DNA of 39,427 nt from Betaproteobacteria bacterium (GTDB lineage: Bacteria; Pseudomonadota; Gammaproteobacteria; Burkholderiales; Burkholderiaceae_C), in the NCBI GenBank assembly GCA_947448675.1, contig CANFOR010000003.1, positions 1 to 39,427 of the forward strand, given 5' to 3'. Each line of letters begins with the position of its first letter. Position 1 is the stretch's first letter. The translations under genes and the position numbers were made by a program. Positions 37,889 through 39,427 of the stretch are shown here, piece after piece. The notes under the pieces were generated by a model. The model was not told where the DNA came from. It saw only the letters and a program-made list of their open reading frames with translations, and did no database searches.

Positions 37889-38947
37889 ATGCCGCAACAC
37901 GCACCGCTCATCATCGACGTCTCTGGTACCACGCTCACACCTGCCGACCGGCGCCGCTTGGCCCACCCGCTGGTGGGTGGCGTGATCCACTTTGCGCGCA
38001 ATTGGCAGAGCCGCGAACAGCTCTGCGCGCTCAATGCAGCCATCAAATCTATCAGGCCCGATGTGCTGATTGCTGTAGACCAGGAGGGCGGTCGCGTGCA
38101 GCGCTTCAGGACCGACGGTTTCACCCACCTGCCGCCCATGCACGCCCTGGGCGAGCTGTGGCTGCAAGACGCATTGCCCGCCACGCTAGCCGCCACGGCC
38201 TGCGGCTATGTGTTGGGCACTGAGCTGCGCGCCTGTGGGGTCGACTTGAGCTTTACACCCGTACTCGACCTCGGCTACGGCGGCAGCAGCGTGATTGGCG
38301 ACCGCGCCTTTGCGCGCGACCCACGCGTGGTCAGCCTGCTAGCCAAGAGCCTCATGCACGGCCTCTTGCAGGCCGGTATGCACAACTGCGGCAAACACTT
38401 CCCTGGCCACGGCTTTGTCAAAGCCGACTCACACCACGCCGTGCCCATCGACCCGCGCAGCCTCAAAGCTATCTTGGCCGAGGACGCCGCGCCCTACCCA
38501 TGGCTGGGCAGCAGCCTGGCCAGCGTCATGCCCGCCCATGTGGTCTACCCCAAGGTGGACGCGCGGCCCGCAGGTTTTTCAGCGCGCTGGTTGCAAGACA
38601 TTTTGCGCGGCAAACTGGGCTTTGGTGGCGCGATTTTCAGCGACGATTTATCTATGGCGGGAGCCCGCGTGCTAGAGGGCCAAGAACTGAGCTACACCCA
38701 AGCCGCGCTCGCCGCCTTGCAAGCAGGTTGCGACATGGTTTTGCTGTGCAACCAAAGCGTAGATGGCGGTAGCGCTTTAGATGCATTGCTGGCGGGCCTG
38801 ACCGAAGCGCAAATCAAAAACCAGTGGCAGCCCAGCGAAGCCAGCGAGCTGCGCCGCCGCGCCTTGCTGCCCGTGGGCCCAGCGTTAGATTGGGACGCGC
38901 TGATGCGGCACCCTGCGTATATGCAGGCGGTGTTTCAGGTGCCTTGA
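37889..38947 (+). CDS. nagZ: Beta-N-acetylhexosaminidase
   Basis: LIAVDQEGGRVQRFR, GMHNCGKHFPGHGFVKADSHH, IFSDDLSMAGA. Confidence 0.96.
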   Translation: MPQHAPLIIDVSGTTLTPADRRRLAHPLVGGVIHFARNWQSREQLCALNAAIKSIRPDVLIAVDQEGGRVQRFRTDGFTHLPPMHALGELWLQDALPATLAATACGYVLGTELRACGVDLSFTPVLDLGYGGSSVIGDRAFARDPRVVSLLAKSLMHGLLQAGMHNCGKHFPGHGFVKADSHHAVPIDPRSLKAILAEDAAPYPWLGSSLASVMPAHVVYPKVDARPAGFSARWLQDILRGKLGFGGAIFSDDLSMAGARVLEGQELSYTQAALAALQAGCDMVLLCNQSVDGGSALDALLAGLTEAQIKNQWQPSEASELRRRALLPVGPALDWDALMRHPAYMQAVFQVP

Positions 38948-38951
38948 GTTT

Positions 38952-39176
38952 TTAGGCCACGGCCTTGGCGGGCGCGTCGGGCGTCAGTGGCTGGGCGCTT
39001 ACGCTCTCGCGCAGATGCCGCTTGTAGTTTTTTGACTGGGCTGGCGCGGCCACCTTGGCCCGCATGCGTCGCGCTACAGTTTGCGCGAATGGGCTCCAGC
39101 GCCCCTCCACCGCCACCCGCCACGCTTGCGGATTATCTTTGGATTGCGATCTAGCTGCTACTGTTTTTGTAGCAAA
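38952..39176 (-). pseudogene. Possible C-terminal remnant of an unidentified protein, upstream part missing near the IS end
   Basis: Minus-strand open frame reading ...SQSKDNPQAWRVAVEGRWSPFAQTVARRMRAKVAAPAQSKNYKRHLRESVSAQPLTPDAPAKAVA*, without a convincing start and with an in-frame stop just upstream beside repeat copy R18. Protein-like composition only; weak. Confidence 0.3.
39157..39173. repeat. GCT-N11-AGC repeat copy R18 (near IS element), core only
   Basis: gctactgtttttgtagc; orientation ambiguous. Confidence 0.6.
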
Positions 39177-39338
39177 CTATGACGATTTGGCGATGGCATT
39201 AGGCGGTTCTTGCTTGAAATTGATGTTTTGGGAGGCTTCTGCGATGGCTCAATGGCTTGCAGCGGGCGCGAGGAATCATGTTCAAAACCCCATCCCAACA
39301 ACCTCGATGGAGGCACGCCAATTGCGAGCTTTAACGGC

Positions 39339-39427
39339 ATGAAACAAACAGACCTCGGACTCGATCTCAGCACCCGGCGCACGCGCAAGCAAGTCTTGCT
39401 CGAAGAAATGAACCAAGTCATGCCTTG
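39339..39427 (+). CDS. IS5-like family transposase, N-terminal fragment running off the window
   Basis: ATG at 39339 opens a frame to the window end: MKQTDLGLDLSTRRTRKQVLLEEMNQVMP, resembling N-termini of IS5-group transposases. Not in the ORF track because no stop is inside the window. Confidence 0.7.
   Translation, partial: MKQTDLGLDLSTRRTRKQVLLEEMNQVMP

Noticed and set aside
39158-39421. 87-aa minus-strand ORF (MTWFISSSKTCLRVRR...)
   Set aside because: Antisense to the transposase start and IS leader; no family signature.

Overview
GC-rich, gene-dense chromosomal window that looks like a Comamonadaceae-type betaproteobacterium (inferred from gene content and order; taxonomy not verified). 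Left to right: the C-terminus of a tartrate dehydrogenase (ttuC-like), a Bug/TctC binding protein, two small electron-transfer/lipoprotein genes, glycerate 2-kinase (ttuD-like), a cupin-like protein and a 998-aa exported TPR-CHAT protein. Next is a minus-strand block of indolepyruvate oxidoreductase (iorA, iorB), a TRAP transporter (dctPQM) and an acyl-CoA thioesterase. Then come HAD phosphatase, Rieske protein, S49 peptidase, a membrane protein, an RsmI-like methyltransferase and Maf. The rest is core genome: yceD-rpmF-plsX-fabH-fabD-fabG-acpP-fabF, rpoE-rseA-rseB-mucD, lepA-lepB-DUF4845-rnc-era-recO-pdxJ-acpS-nagZ. The window ends in the start of an IS5-like transposase. The main signal not explained by the genes is a family of short interspersed repeats. 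I found 18 copies of a fixed-length 17-nt imperfect palindrome, GCT-N11-AGC (typically GCTAYAAAAnnnRTAGC). In 12 copies CGC[A/G] follows exactly 6 nt after the core, and in the best copies a ~55-65 nt tail ends near GGCCnATTTnACTTnAAA. Most copies lie inside or at the ends of coding sequences. All nine copies in the frame that would read TAG either carry GAG (six internal copies) or use that TAG as the gene's real stop codon (three copies). That pattern suggests a REP/MITE-like or RPE-like element domesticated into proteins and gene ends.
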